Shown: positions 4,307 through 12,648, numbered from the stretch's first letter. The stretch is 14,180 nt of DNA from JAOAIV01 sp038849555 (GCA_038849555.1 JAWCMT010000038.1:1-14180), one strand, 5' to 3'. Notes: generated by a model from the sequence alone, not told the origin. Program-made: numbers and translations.

Positions 4307-6541
4307 TTGTTTGATGAACAGACCTTAATCCAAGCTAAGGAGTTAAGAGAGAAACCGCTCAAACCTGCAGTGTTGCGTAAAGTTTGCAAATTGCTTAAAC
4401 ATGATGTGAGCAGGTGGAATGAATTCTTTTATCCATCTGAGAGGAGTCAAAAGGTTAAGGACCAGTTAGCGGTCAGTGATAAGGTGGTCATTGTTGGCTC
4501 TTCGTGATTGGGGAAGACTAGGATAGTAATCGAGGTTTTGCGTCAGCTTTCTTTTGAGGAAAAATTCAAGGATATGATTGTTGCGGCTGTGGATCCCTCT
4601 TTGGAGACTGGAAAGCGACCTATTATTGGAAAGCGTTTTTGGGGAAAATGGCCTGTTGTTGTTTTGTTTTTCGATGATCTTGAACGTTATTTAGGCGCGT
4701 TTGATTTAGTAGACTTTGTAGCGAATTTTTACAATGTGGCGAAGCGGGTTATAGTTGTTGCCACGTGCCATAAGGAAGTATTTAATGCAATATGTGAAAA
4801 ACCAGAATTTACTCGATTTTTTTCTAAAGAGGATATTTTGGAATTATGTGAGTATTCTAATGATGAAGGGAAGTGTATCGCGGCTGGTCTGAATAAGCCA
4901 TTTCCAGAAGATTTTACTGGAACTGTTGACCAATTGGTTCTTGATACGCCTAGGAAAAGACAAATTTATGAGGAAAAATTAGATGACCACGAAAGAGCTA
5001 TTTTGAAGTCCGCGAAACTTTTGAGAACGTGCCGCATTTCGGCATACAGTGCTCAACTTCTTAAGGCTGTATGGAAGCAAATATTCGATGGAAAAGGCGA
5101 CTGGGATGGCTACTTCTCTAAGATCGTTGAGTCTTATTCCCTGTTGAGAATGTTGTCTTCTTCTGGTGTGGAAAAGTATTCTATAGCAGATGCTTATTTG
5201 GACGATAAAAAGGGTGTGGTTTGTGGATACCCTTCTTGTAAGACGGAGATTGTTGATGATGCAAGATTTCTGAAAGAAATATTGTTTGAAATGAAAGCTA
5301 TCGACGAACTGTTTGCAGTTGGATACTTTTTTGTAAATCAATGCTTGTATGAAGACGCATTAGCATATTTTGAATGTGTCTTGAAATTAAACTCAAACAG
5401 TCACGAAGCATGGCTCAATAAGGGAGTAGCGCTCGGAGAACTTGGAAGGTACGAAGAAGCTCTGGCAGATTTTAACAAAGCCATAGAACTAAACCCAGAC
5501 AATTATGACGCATGGGTTGGTAAGGGAGTAGCACTCGGAAAGCTTGGAAGACACCAAGAAGCACTAACAGCATACAACAAAGCGACAGAACTAAACCCAA
5601 AAAATTACGAGGCATGGCTCAAGACTGGAGTAGCATTCGTAGAACTTGGTCACTATTTAGCAGCTTTAATACCCCTTGCTCAGGCGCTAACACTAAACCC
5701 AAACAACTACGACGCATGGCTTAACAAGGGATTAGCACTCTGTGGAATTGAAAACTATGGAGAAGCTTTAACAGCATTTAACAAAGCCATAGAACTAAAC
5801 CCAAACAACCACGACTCATGGTTTAACAAGGGATTAACACTCTGGAAACTTGGAAGACACGAAGAAGCACTAACAGCATTTAACAAGGTAACAGAACTGA
5901 ACCCAAACAACCACGATGCATGGCACAAGAAAGGAGCAGCGCTCGCAATGCTTGGAAGGTACGAAGAAGCACTAACAGCATACAACAAAGCCATAGAACT
6001 AAACCCAAACTACCACAGCGCATGGCAAGGTAAGGGATTAGCACTCGGAAAACTTGGAAGGTACGAAGAAGCTCTGGCAGATTTTAACAAAGCCATAAAA
6101 CTAAACCCAGACAATTACGAGACATGGTTCAATAAGGGAGTAGTTCTTGAAAAACTTGGAAGGTACGAAGAAGCACTAACAGCATACAACAAAGTGATGG
6201 AATTGCACTCTGATATTATGTCGTTAGCAAAAGTTGCTCAGCTGCTTCTAATTCTTGGGGATTATAAGAAAGGCTTGAATATGGCAGAAAAGGCATTTGC
6301 CATATCAAAAACAACAGAAGAAAAAGCCTTATCTTGCCTTATAAAAGTCAGCGCATACTATTTACTAAATAAGATTAAGGAAGCAGAAGAAGAAAAATCA
6401 ATTATGATCAATTTAAGCACGCAAGGAGAAAAAATAAAGACACCATGGGATTTCTCGGAACTTCTGTTGGCAATTGAAAAGCTGGATAACGAAAAAAAGA
6501 AAGCGATTCTCGATTTTATCTCCTATTTCACGCAAAAATAA
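4307..6541 (+). pseudogene. STAND-like P-loop ATPase with nine TPRs, UGA in Walker A
   Basis: Two open frames join in phase across a TGA at 4505-4507. The first (66 residues from TTG 4307) ends DKVVIVGSS; the second (677 codons) begins LGKTRIVIEVL. Together they read GSS-stop-LGKT, where a glycine is expected, so one base (GGA to TGA) breaks the Walker A motif. Walker B is WPVVVLFFDDLE and RVIVVATCHKE looks like the sensor strand. A helical winged-helix-like stretch follows, then TPRs (5300-6217) and a helical C-terminal domain. Such ATPases use repeats to sense a ligand and oligomerise; many archaeal and bacterial ones act in defence. A second in-frame stop, TAA 4304-4306, lies four codons after ATG 4292. 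It could be a fresh pseudogene, a recoded gene or an error; neither half alone can bind ATP. TAA TAG ends the gene. Confidence 0.78.
5300..6217 (+). repeat. Nine tandem 102-base TPR-coding units
   Basis: Nine consecutive units of exactly 34 codons, with consensus AWxNKGxALxxLGRYEEALT, then xFNKAIELNPNN. The typical TPR positions are filled (W at 4, G at 8, Y at 11, A at 20, P at 32). Unit 1 (ECVLKLNS form, 5300-5401) is the most diverged and unit 4 (YLAALIPLAQALTLNPNN) the next. DNA identity between distant units is high: 47 bases at 5439-5485 recur exactly at 6051-6097, and 40 bases are shared by the units at 5912-6013 and 6116-6217, which points to recent copying between units. Confidence 0.92.
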
Positions 6542-7090
6542 TAGTAAAAATATACAGAATGAATAGGGCAAAGGTAATTAGCCGCCTCTACGATGCCTAA
6601 GTCGCACAGATGCCAAAAAGGTAAACCTTCTCTGCAAAAGTAAACTCCATGTTCTAGTCAAATGCGTAAACCTTTCATCGCTGATCTTCATAACTCCCAT
6701 AGAATAAGTCTGTTCCTTTCCGAAGGGATTATGAAAAATATTTCATAAAACACATATAAACTGCCTAATAAGCGCCTCTTTTATTACTTCTATTTCTCTG
6801 TCACCCAGTTTACAATTTAAACTTCCAAAATCGCTTCTGGGTCTTTTGAAGGAGTTACGAATCAGCATTCAAGAATACCATCCAAGCATTTAAATCTGAT
6901 TACAAGTGCAATTGTGTTATCCGAATCAATTATCCACTTGAGCACTTGCACCTTTCCATAAACCATGCAGTCATCATTAAAAACTGATTACTGATTAAAC
7001 TTTATACCCCAGAGATTGCAAATGCTGTAATCTCAATTGTTACTTATCCACAAAACATAAAACATGCTTCTAATAACTAAGTAAATTAGC
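6542..7090. other. Gene-poor stretch with decayed ORFs
   Basis: No intact gene of convincing quality lies between the ATPase gene and the LEA14-like gene. The minus strand holds the relict at 6743-6966. Next to it a 39-codon open frame (6580-6702 minus, MGVMKISDERFTHLTRTWSL) has unclear status, since other frames here look equally protein-like. ACTTTATACC at 6998-7007 is a TATA-like stretch that may serve the downstream plus-strand genes. Confidence 0.5.
6743..6966 (-). pseudogene. Relict ORF of unknown function
   Basis: From ATG 6966 the minus strand reads MVYGKVQVLKWIIDSDNT, IALVIRFKCLDGILEC, a TGA (6864-6862), FVTPSKDPEAILEV, a TAA (6819-6817), and after a one-base shift LNCKLGDREIEVIKEALIRQ and FICVL to TGA 6743. 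Each piece has the alternating hydrophobic pattern of alpha/beta protein and they follow without gap, so I read one gene with one nonsense change and one frameshift. The N terminus may lie further upstream (SVFNDDC in frame). No family assigned. Confidence 0.5.
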
Positions 7091-7110
7091 AAGTAAAATG
7101 AGGATTTATT

Positions 7111-7650
7111 ATGCAAATTCTCGGATTAATCCTTGTTCTTATTAACGTTGGCGCCATCGCTGCTCCACTCGCGGCAGTAGCAATTATTTACAGCAGCAAC
7201 CCTGTAGAAATGGTCATCCCTCCAGAAGTAGAGCAAATAGTTAGCAGCACAATCAACACCGGCAAATCAATGGAGCCTCCGAAATACGTTAATGCCACAT
7301 TTGACCCGGAAACAAAAACTATCACCGCAACCTTCAGCTTCACTAATCCATTCAATTTGGACTTGAAAATAAAATCAATATCCGCAGATGTCGAATGCGC
7401 AGCGCATGGCTTTTTTCTTGGCAACGCAAGTCTAAGCAAGCCCGTACAGTTAGATGCACGTGCAACCGCAGTTATTGTCATAATATTCACTTGGACCGAG
7501 GCAGCTGAAGACCACTTTCTCAATAGGCATTCAGATGAAACGAGCATTGGTGTCAGGCTGGTTAATTTAGGCATAGATGTTAGCGGCATAACCGTGCAAG
7601 TGCCAGAAAGCATCGACCTAATCGTTCCCCTTGTTCAACAGGGTGAGTAG
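7111..7650 (+). CDS. Membrane-anchored LEA14-like (WHy-type) protein
   Basis: Residues 3-27 form one hydrophobic span (ILGLILVLINVGAIAAPLAA) without a lipobox, so this is probably an N-terminal anchor with the rest outside. Residues 58-175 are beta-rich: ATFDPETKTITATFSFTNPF, then LDLKIKSISADVEC, a gap, VQLDARATAVIVIIFTWT, and GIDVSGITVQVP. The pattern, with an asparagine-proline turn followed by short paired strands, is like the LEA14/WHy fold found in archaeal extracellular proteins. It is 179 residues long. GAGG at 7100-7103 supports ATG 7111. The next gene starts two bases after the stop, so the two form a unit. The role is unknown; a cell-surface or stress function is only an inference. 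Confidence 0.7.
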   Translation: MQILGLILVLINVGAIAAPLAAVAIIYSSNPVEMVIPPEVEQIVSSTINTGKSMEPPKYVNATFDPETKTITATFSFTNPFNLDLKIKSISADVECAAHGFFLGNASLSKPVQLDARATAVIVIIFTWTEAAEDHFLNRHSDETSIGVRLVNLGIDVSGITVQVPESIDLIVPLVQQGE

Positions 7651-7652
7651 CT

Positions 7653-8279
7653 TTGCAGGGTGAAATTAACTGGTTTGGTCTCGCAGGAAGCATCACCATA
7701 TTCCTGCTAATCATAATTTCGCTTTTCGTCCCTTGGTGGCAGCTCACAGTCGGAGACGATTTAGTCAGAGCAAACGCTTCGCCTTTGAACACAAACTTCA
7801 ATTTTGCTGGCGACGCATTTACGATTCCCATTATATTGGCACTTAACATTGGCAGCATAATCTCGCTGACTGCAGGAGGCATAGCAATCATGATATACTC
7901 AATAAAGCCAACAAAGTCGTATTCTAAACGTTTACTGGGTTTCGGTTACAGGAAGCCATTATACTCCTTGCTGTTCTTCGTGGTAGGTCTCATCGTTATT
8001 ACTATGCTCGTCAAATCAACGTTTAGTCTAGATGTCCCATTAATAGGCTCATCTGAAACTACACTTCCTCAAAATATGACGCAAGGCACAACCGTAACCA
8101 TACTGATGTCCGCAGCCTTCATATGGCCTTTCTGGCTGGCAACTGTGGCAGCAGGACTTTGCATAGCCGCAAGAATCTATCACAACAAAATTGCTACTTT
8201 AGAGCAAACAGCCAAGCAGCCCTCAGCGCCTCCGCAACCTCTTTCTCAGGTTACACAGCAAAAACAAGCCACAGCATAA
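7653..8279 (+). CDS. Four-span membrane protein, partner of the LEA14-like gene
   Basis: The start is TTG 7653, chosen because GGTGA at 7642-7646, in the end of the previous gene, is well placed and no in-frame ATG lies nearby. The 208-residue product has four membrane spans, about residues 10-30, 56-84, 101-124 and 148-175. Two outer loops come after spans 1 and 3: the first contains PWWQLTVGDDL and the second SLDVPLIGSSETTLPQNMTQ. A polar Gln/Pro-rich tail follows (KQPSAPPQPLSQVTQQKQ). I recognise no named family. Tight coupling to the anchored LEA14-like protein suggests that the two act together at the membrane. No clear terminator follows; 8325-8340 holds only a weak 5-base-pair hairpin. 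Confidence 0.75.
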   Translation: MQGEINWFGLAGSITIFLLIIISLFVPWWQLTVGDDLVRANASPLNTNFNFAGDAFTIPIILALNIGSIISLTAGGIAIMIYSIKPTKSYSKRLLGFGYRKPLYSLLFFVVGLIVITMLVKSTFSLDVPLIGSSETTLPQNMTQGTTVTILMSAAFIWPFWLATVAAGLCIAARIYHNKIATLEQTAKQPSAPPQPLSQVTQQKQATA

Positions 8280-8472
8280 TACAATTCTTTCCAAACAACT
8301 GAATTACTGAATCCGCAATTAAGCTCCTCGCATAAGAGGATGTTTGCAGGAGAATCCTCGTTTGCATACGGGTTTCAAATCCGACCTTCAGCCGCTTCTT
8401 TTGTAGATTAAAGAATCATCAATGAAAAAATAATTTTGCACAGTGCTTTCTTTTAGCTTGAGCGCCATATCA

Positions 8473-9537
8473 TTATGCGCGATTGTCCGATACGATAACC
8501 TCTATTGCAGCTACAGCTTTTTCCACATGCTCTCTTTCAATGCCCCTGTGAGTCACCAGTCGCACTTTATTCTCACCCATAGTTAAGGCTAGTACGCCTT
8601 TCTCCTTAAGCTTCGCGATGAATACGTCAGCCGTCATTCTCAAGCCAGAAACGTCGAAGCAGACGATGTTTGTTTGCACGCGGCTCAAGTCAATTTGGAT
8701 GCCGCCTATTTTGGCTATGCCCTCGGCTAGGCGCCGCGCGTTCCTATGATCTTCAGCAAGGCGGTCAATCATAGTTTCCAGCGCTACAATGCCCGGCGCC
8801 GCGATTATGCCTGCTTGTCGCATGCCGCCGCCTAGAATCTTGCGGATTTTCCTGGCTTTCTCGATGAATTCGCATGTGCCAACCAGCACGGAGCCGACGG
8901 GGCAGCAGAGGCCCTTAGACAGGGAGAACATGAGGTTGTCAACATGCTTTGTGAATTCTTTTACATCTGTCTGCAGCGCGACGGCGGCATTAAAGATGCG
9001 GGCGCCATCCATGTAAAGCTTAAGGTCATGCGTGTGAGCTACCTCGCTTATTGCCTTGATCTGGTTGGGCGTGATGATTGTGCCACCGTGGCGGTTGTGC
9101 GTGTTCTCGAGGCATACGAGCGCGGGCTCGGGAAAATGAATATCTCTCGGCCGTATAGCCGCCTTAACGTCTTCTGGCGTTGGCGCGCCAGCGCGGCTTT
9201 TAACCGGCCAAGGCAGCAGCCCAGCTATCATGGAGATGCCGCCGACTTCGTACCAGTAAATGTGCGATTCAGCCTCGAGTATGACGAGGTCTCCGCGTTT
9301 AGTGTTGCTCATTAAAGCGATTAGGTTGGCTTGGGTTCCGCTTGTTACGAGAAGTGCGGCTTCCTTGCCCATTTTTTCAGCCGCCATCTGCTCAAGCTTA
9401 TTCACTGTGGGATCTTCTCTGAAAACGTCGTCGCCCAGTTCTGCATGGCGAATTGCCTCCAGCATCTCTTCGGTAGGCAACGTGACTGTATCGCTTCTCA
9501 AGTCAATAATTTCTTTGGCGGGCATTTTATTTCCCAT
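8473..9537 (-). CDS. ltaE: Low-specificity L-threonine aldolase
   Basis: A full-length PLP enzyme of 354 residues, fold type I. It splits L-threonine or L-allo-threonine into glycine and acetaldehyde. Visible markers are IDLRSDTVTLP near the start, GDDVFREDPTVNKLE (35-49), the SGTQAN cofactor loop (66-71), H92 in ESHIYWYE that stacks on the PLP ring, ENTHNRHGG (144-152), MDGARIFNAA (176-185) and K208 in SLSKGLCCPVGS, the lysine that binds PLP. RLVTHRGI near the end fits the family's substrate-binding arginine region. ATG 9537 is used; ATG 9525 is a possible shorter start. It lies 50 bases after the EamA transporter on the same strand and may be cotranscribed. Several antisense frames over it are shadows. 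Confidence 0.95.
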   Translation of the reverse strand: MGNKMPAKEIIDLRSDTVTLPTEEMLEAIRHAELGDDVFREDPTVNKLEQMAAEKMGKEAALLVTSGTQANLIALMSNTKRGDLVILEAESHIYWYEVGGISMIAGLLPWPVKSRAGAPTPEDVKAAIRPRDIHFPEPALVCLENTHNRHGGTIITPNQIKAISEVAHTHDLKLYMDGARIFNAAVALQTDVKEFTKHVDNLMFSLSKGLCCPVGSVLVGTCEFIEKARKIRKILGGGMRQAGIIAAPGIVALETMIDRLAEDHRNARRLAEGIAKIGGIQIDLSRVQTNIVCFDVSGLRMTADVFIAKLKEKGVLALTMGENKVRLVTHRGIEREHVEKAVAAIEVIVSDNRA

Positions 9538-9587
9538 TCACATTTTAGTTTCTATTCATTAATTAGCCTTTAATGTAGGCTGCGTGC

Positions 9588-10493
9588 TTACGAGGCAAGG
9601 ATAATGGCGATTATTATTAGGCCGGCGCCGATGCCTGAGACAACTGTGAAGGCTTCTCCGAGGAAGCGCATGGAAATTGCCGTGGCAACTATTATTTCGG
9701 TTAAGAGAACCACGGTGGAAGTAACAGGCGAAATATGCCGTAAGCCTTTCAGCCATAAATAGTAGGGAATCACCCAGCAGAAAACCGCGGTGTACAGGAT
9801 GGCAAGCCAAGCGGGTGCTGGTAAAGAGCTAATGCTTGCTGTTGAAACGGCTGCGGCTGGAAGCAGCGGTAGCATCGTGAAGACAAGAAGCCACGTCATT
9901 GACTGAATCAGGTTGCTGCTCTCGTGGACCAGCGGCTTATTGTAGATTATGAAAACAGCCCAGAGAAACCCCGCGCTGATAACGAGGAAGCTGCCTAACG
10001 TAGTCGCGGTGCTGAGCGCCGCAAAATCCAAGTTAGTGGTCATCAGCACTACGCCTATGAGGCTTACAAGCACGCCTGCTACTTTTTTGCGGCTTAACCG
10101 CTCCTTTAGTGCCACTGGACTGAGCAGGGCAACCCATATGACGGTGAGGTTAACGTATAGCGACGAAGCCGCGGCGGATGCATAGACCATGCCTACATAC
10201 TGCAGCAGATAAGCGGCGCCGTTGACTATGCCTAATGACAGAAGCAAGCGTTTCTTGTTGAAGCTTAAGCTGAAGTTTCTTGTTAGCAGCATTGCTGCGA
10301 GCATGGTTAGTGCTGCAACGAGAAATCTTAGAAAGACAAACGTGTAAGCGTCCATGTACTGTAAACCAATTTTTATGGCGGGAAAAGATGTGCCCCACAT
10401 GAAGCCCGCTACAAGTGTGGTCAAAACCGCCTTTTTCTTGATGGCTACTGAAGCGGTAGTTTGCAAGTGGTTATACCTTTCTTTCCAATTCAT
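9588..10493 (-). CDS. EamA (DMT superfamily) transporter
   Basis: A 301-residue protein with ten predicted spans in two repeats of the EamA domain, about residues 22-150 and 165-298. The first repeat opens with the classic AGFMWGTSFPAIKIGLQ and DAYTFVFLRFLVAAL; the second has ISAGFLWAVFIIYNKPL and YLWLKGLRHISPVTSTVV, the proline-containing signature of the family. Members export amino acids, metabolites or drugs; the substrate cannot be read here. It begins 13 bases after the MFS gene and precedes the threonine aldolase, which suggests an amino-acid-related cargo, though this is inference. The TAA stop is at 9590-9588. Confidence 0.92.
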   Translation of the reverse strand: MNWKERYNHLQTTASVAIKKKAVLTTLVAGFMWGTSFPAIKIGLQYMDAYTFVFLRFLVAALTMLAAMLLTRNFSLSFNKKRLLLSLGIVNGAAYLLQYVGMVYASAAASSLYVNLTVIWVALLSPVALKERLSRKKVAGVLVSLIGVVLMTTNLDFAALSTATTLGSFLVISAGFLWAVFIIYNKPLVHESSNLIQSMTWLLVFTMLPLLPAAAVSTASISSLPAPAWLAILYTAVFCWVIPYYLWLKGLRHISPVTSTVVLLTEIIVATAISMRFLGEAFTVVSGIGAGLIIIAIILAS

Positions 10494-10506
10494 GGTTCAG
10501 CGCGCT

Positions 10507-11760
10507 TTAAGGTTTTTGCCGCAAACGACGCTGGCCGCGGTTTTCTTCCTCGGGCATTTTTACATTCTTAAAGTAATACCAGAATAGCACTATTGAGATT
10601 ATATACAGTAAACTTGCAGTTAGAAAGGGCTCAGCAAGTAATCCAATGCCCATTAGCCATGCGCCGATAAACGTGCTTAGGGCATTTGGCAATCGCCATA
10701 GTGCGCCGCTTATGCCGGAAACTGCGCCGCGCTCATCCTCAGCGACCAAACCCATTATCATCGACTGCGACAGTGGACTTGCCATGTTCATAAGCAACGC
10801 TCTTATGCTGTAGACGAATCCTGCTAAAGCGAAGTTTGGCGAGAAAGGCACAAGTAACATGAAAAGCGTTGATGCCAACTGCGTTATCACAATAGCTTTT
10901 ACGAGCCCGAATTTTTTAGCAATTAATGGCGCCACAAGTGTGGCGAAGCCAACCAGTACGCTTGCCACTGCCAAGATGGTTGCGCTTACTTTATCTGAAA
11001 TCCCATACTGCAGATTAAACCAAAGTGTCATAAGAGGAACCACCATGCCAGCGCCAAAAGCAAGTATGGCGCCGCTTAAAACGTATTTAAGCAAAATGCT
11101 TTTTGATTTTCTTGGAAGGAAACTCGTTTCGCCTCCTTTCGGCTTCTTAAGTTTTTTTGATTCACTAACTTTAAGCATGATAAGGGTAGAAACTGCGCTC
11201 AGAATAGCGATTATAACATAGAGTAGTATGTGGCTGTCCTTATCAGTAAACCCGGCAAATTCAAAGAATATCACGAAAGGTACCGCAAAACTGCCTAAGG
11301 CATAAGCAAGATTCTGTACGAAACCATACAAAGAAAACAAGCTGGTTCTCTTTTCACTCTCTACTTTATCCGCGAGTAACGCACTGCTTGACGCAGTAAA
11401 TGCAGCTTCGGAGACTCCTTCAAAAATCGCAGCGAATATTAGCAAAACAGGATCTGTTGTCAAAGCTAAGACTGCAAGGATTACGCTTGCCAGCAAGTTG
11501 CCTGCAATAAGCATTTTCCTTCTTCCATAAACATCCGCGAGTATTCCGAGGAAAATGCTGGCAACAAAAGTTGAGATGCCCATGGTGGAAATCACCACGC
11601 CAGTGAATCCAGCGGGCAATCCCTGGATAACAGTGAGGAAATAGGATATATCAGTGAATATTAAGCCATAGGCAACTGCAGGCATTATAGAAGCATAGAT
11701 AAGATATTTAGCTTCTTTAGGCATGCCAGAATAGGTGCTGAGCATTTTTTCGATGTGCAT
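10507..11760 (-). CDS. Major facilitator superfamily transporter
   Basis: A 417-residue protein with twelve predicted spans. The loop between spans 2 and 3 carries MFS motif A, GILADVYGRRKMLIAG (about 72-87), and a long basic loop (ESKKLKKPKGGETSFLPRKS) divides the two halves as usual. The second half repeats a weaker form, VAPLIAKKFGLVKA. These features fit a drug or small-molecule efflux carrier, but the substrate is not evident. ATG 11760 is the first start; the C-terminal tail is polar and basic (EEENRGQRRLRQKP). As the first gene of a minus-strand series with EamA (gap 13 bases) and threonine aldolase, it probably carries the promoter of that operon in 11761-11878. Confidence 0.93.
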   Translation of the reverse strand: MHIEKMLSTYSGMPKEAKYLIYASIMPAVAYGLIFTDISYFLTVIQGLPAGFTGVVISTMGISTFVASIFLGILADVYGRRKMLIAGNLLASVILAVLALTTDPVLLIFAAIFEGVSEAAFTASSSALLADKVESEKRTSLFSLYGFVQNLAYALGSFAVPFVIFFEFAGFTDKDSHILLYVIIAILSAVSTLIMLKVSESKKLKKPKGGETSFLPRKSKSILLKYVLSGAILAFGAGMVVPLMTLWFNLQYGISDKVSATILAVASVLVGFATLVAPLIAKKFGLVKAIVITQLASTLFMLLVPFSPNFALAGFVYSIRALLMNMASPLSQSMIMGLVAEDERGAVSGISGALWRLPNALSTFIGAWLMGIGLLAEPFLTASLLYIISIVLFWYYFKNVKMPEEENRGQRRLRQKP

Positions 11761-11878
11761 TGTGGCTCAGAGGTTTGTGGCTGCTTACATAATTAGTTTT
11801 TCATAGCATAGAAAAATTAGGCTTCAATAAATCTCCAGATTTATTTGAACCAGGCGACGGGAAAATTTTAGCAGAGGC

Positions 11879-12085
11879 TTAATCGATTATACCCCACTTC
11901 ACCAGGTTCCAGATTCTCTCATGAAAGTAATACAGAATCATCGTTATGGCGTTGTAGATGCCGCCAATTGCAACTGCAACATCCCATTTGCCTGTTAGAA
12001 GAAAAGAAGTGAGTATACTCACTACTATGCAGATTACACGCCACACAATTGACTTAGCTATTGATCTCTTTCTTGTTTCTCGCAT
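11879..12085 (-). CDS. DUF2061 family small membrane protein
   Basis: A 68-residue protein that matches the whole family length: RKRSIAKSIVWRVICIVVSI, SFLLTGKWDVAVAIGGIYNA and ILYYFHERIWNLVKWGI. The markers are the N-terminal basic K/R-S-xxK-xxxWR, the TG-xxxxA turn between two spans, and YYxHERxWxxxxWG at the end. DUF2061 proteins are two-span membrane proteins of unknown function in bacteria and archaea. The stop is TAA 11881-11879. It is divergent from the plus-strand gene at 12219, with 133 bases between them. Confidence 0.93.
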   Translation of the reverse strand: MRETRKRSIAKSIVWRVICIVVSILTSFLLTGKWDVAVAIGGIYNAITMILYYFHERIWNLVKWGIID

Positions 12086-12218
12086 GATTCTGAGATAGTT
12101 TTCATCTGCATATTAAGCTTCTGAGCGGGGTGCTTCCGCATGGAAAAGCTTTTTTTCGGCGGCAACTAATTTCCCTATGCGGCTGATTCGCCTTATCAAT
12201 GCATGAAGATAGAATCTC

Positions 12219-12560
12219 ATGGTCACCAAGATAGACGTGTTAGGGCTGCTTGCTCGAAGCGTGCTTTATGCCTTAATAGTTATTCTCATAGACTTCGTAT
12301 TGCTTTTTGTTATTCAAGGGAGTTTAAATCAAATAGCCTTTGCCCTTTCGTTGCTTATGCTATTAGAAGGGGGAATAGGCCTCACGGTAGGCGGCACCGT
12401 GGCGTTTTATTCTCCTGTAGGCGCCAAAATAAGTGAAGTTTTGTTTCATTCTAAACCGTGGACTGCACAGCGTCAAAAAGAAGCAGAGACGAAGGCGGGA
12501 ACGTGGATTGCGACTGGAATAATTCTGGTGCTTGCCTCATTCGTTATATCCGCGTTTTAG
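12219..12560 (+). CDS. Three-span membrane protein of unknown function
   Basis: A 113-residue protein with spans at about 10-35, 40-66 and 94-112. The second and third spans are separated by a polar loop containing FHSKPWTAQRQKEAETKAGT. The text LLMLLEGGIGLTVGGTVAFY is a glycine-rich span followed by SPVGAK. I recall no named family, but small proteins of this layout are common in uncultured archaea. ATG 12219 is used; the frame starting at 12203 (ATGAAGATAG) is a shadow in another phase. It converges with the substrate-binding protein gene. Confidence 0.78.
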   Translation: MVTKIDVLGLLARSVLYALIVILIDFVLLFVIQGSLNQIAFALSLLMLLEGGIGLTVGGTVAFYSPVGAKISEVLFHSKPWTAQRQKEAETKAGTWIATGIILVLASFVISAF

Positions 12561-12607
12561 ACACTTAAAAACGCTGTTTTAGGTAATAGCAGTAAAATGT
12601 TTTGTTG

Positions 12608-12630
12608 AAAAACCAAAAAAAGTAAAAAAG
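12608..12630 (-). terminator. T-tract terminator of the substrate-binding protein gene
   Basis: On the minus strand T6, T7 and T5 runs follow each other 20-40 bases after the stop of the gene. This is a typical archaeal T-rich end and lies in the convergent gap to the plus-strand gene ending at 12560. Confidence 0.5.
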
Positions 12631-12648
12631 GGAAGTAAAGTTTGTTTG

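Noticed and set aside
4505..4507. UGA reassigned to glycine throughout the genome (as in some candidate bacteria).
   Set aside because: hsp20 in the same window ends at TGA exactly at its family length, and only one gene shows an internal TGA at a needed residue besides other kinds of stops nearby.
4307..4507. The 66-residue frame as an independent small protein.
   Set aside because: It ends in the middle of a Walker A motif that continues in the same phase after the stop, so it is the front part of the ATPase.
5300..6217. Regular repeats as a CRISPR array.
   Set aside because: The units are 102 bases, continuous, in frame and encode TPRs; there are no unique spacers.
6580..6702. Minus-strand 39-codon frame as a real gene.
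   Set aside because: Two other frames over the same bases look equally protein-like, there is no clear ribosome binding site, and the composition of the end (VRLRHRRGG) is not convincing.
8325..8340. Hairpin TCCTC-GCATAA-GAGGA as terminator after the four-span protein gene.
   Set aside because: The stem has only five pairs and no T run follows directly.
8789..9573. Long plus-strand frames over the threonine aldolase gene.
   Set aside because: They are antisense shadows of a well-recognised enzyme and have no family-like motifs.
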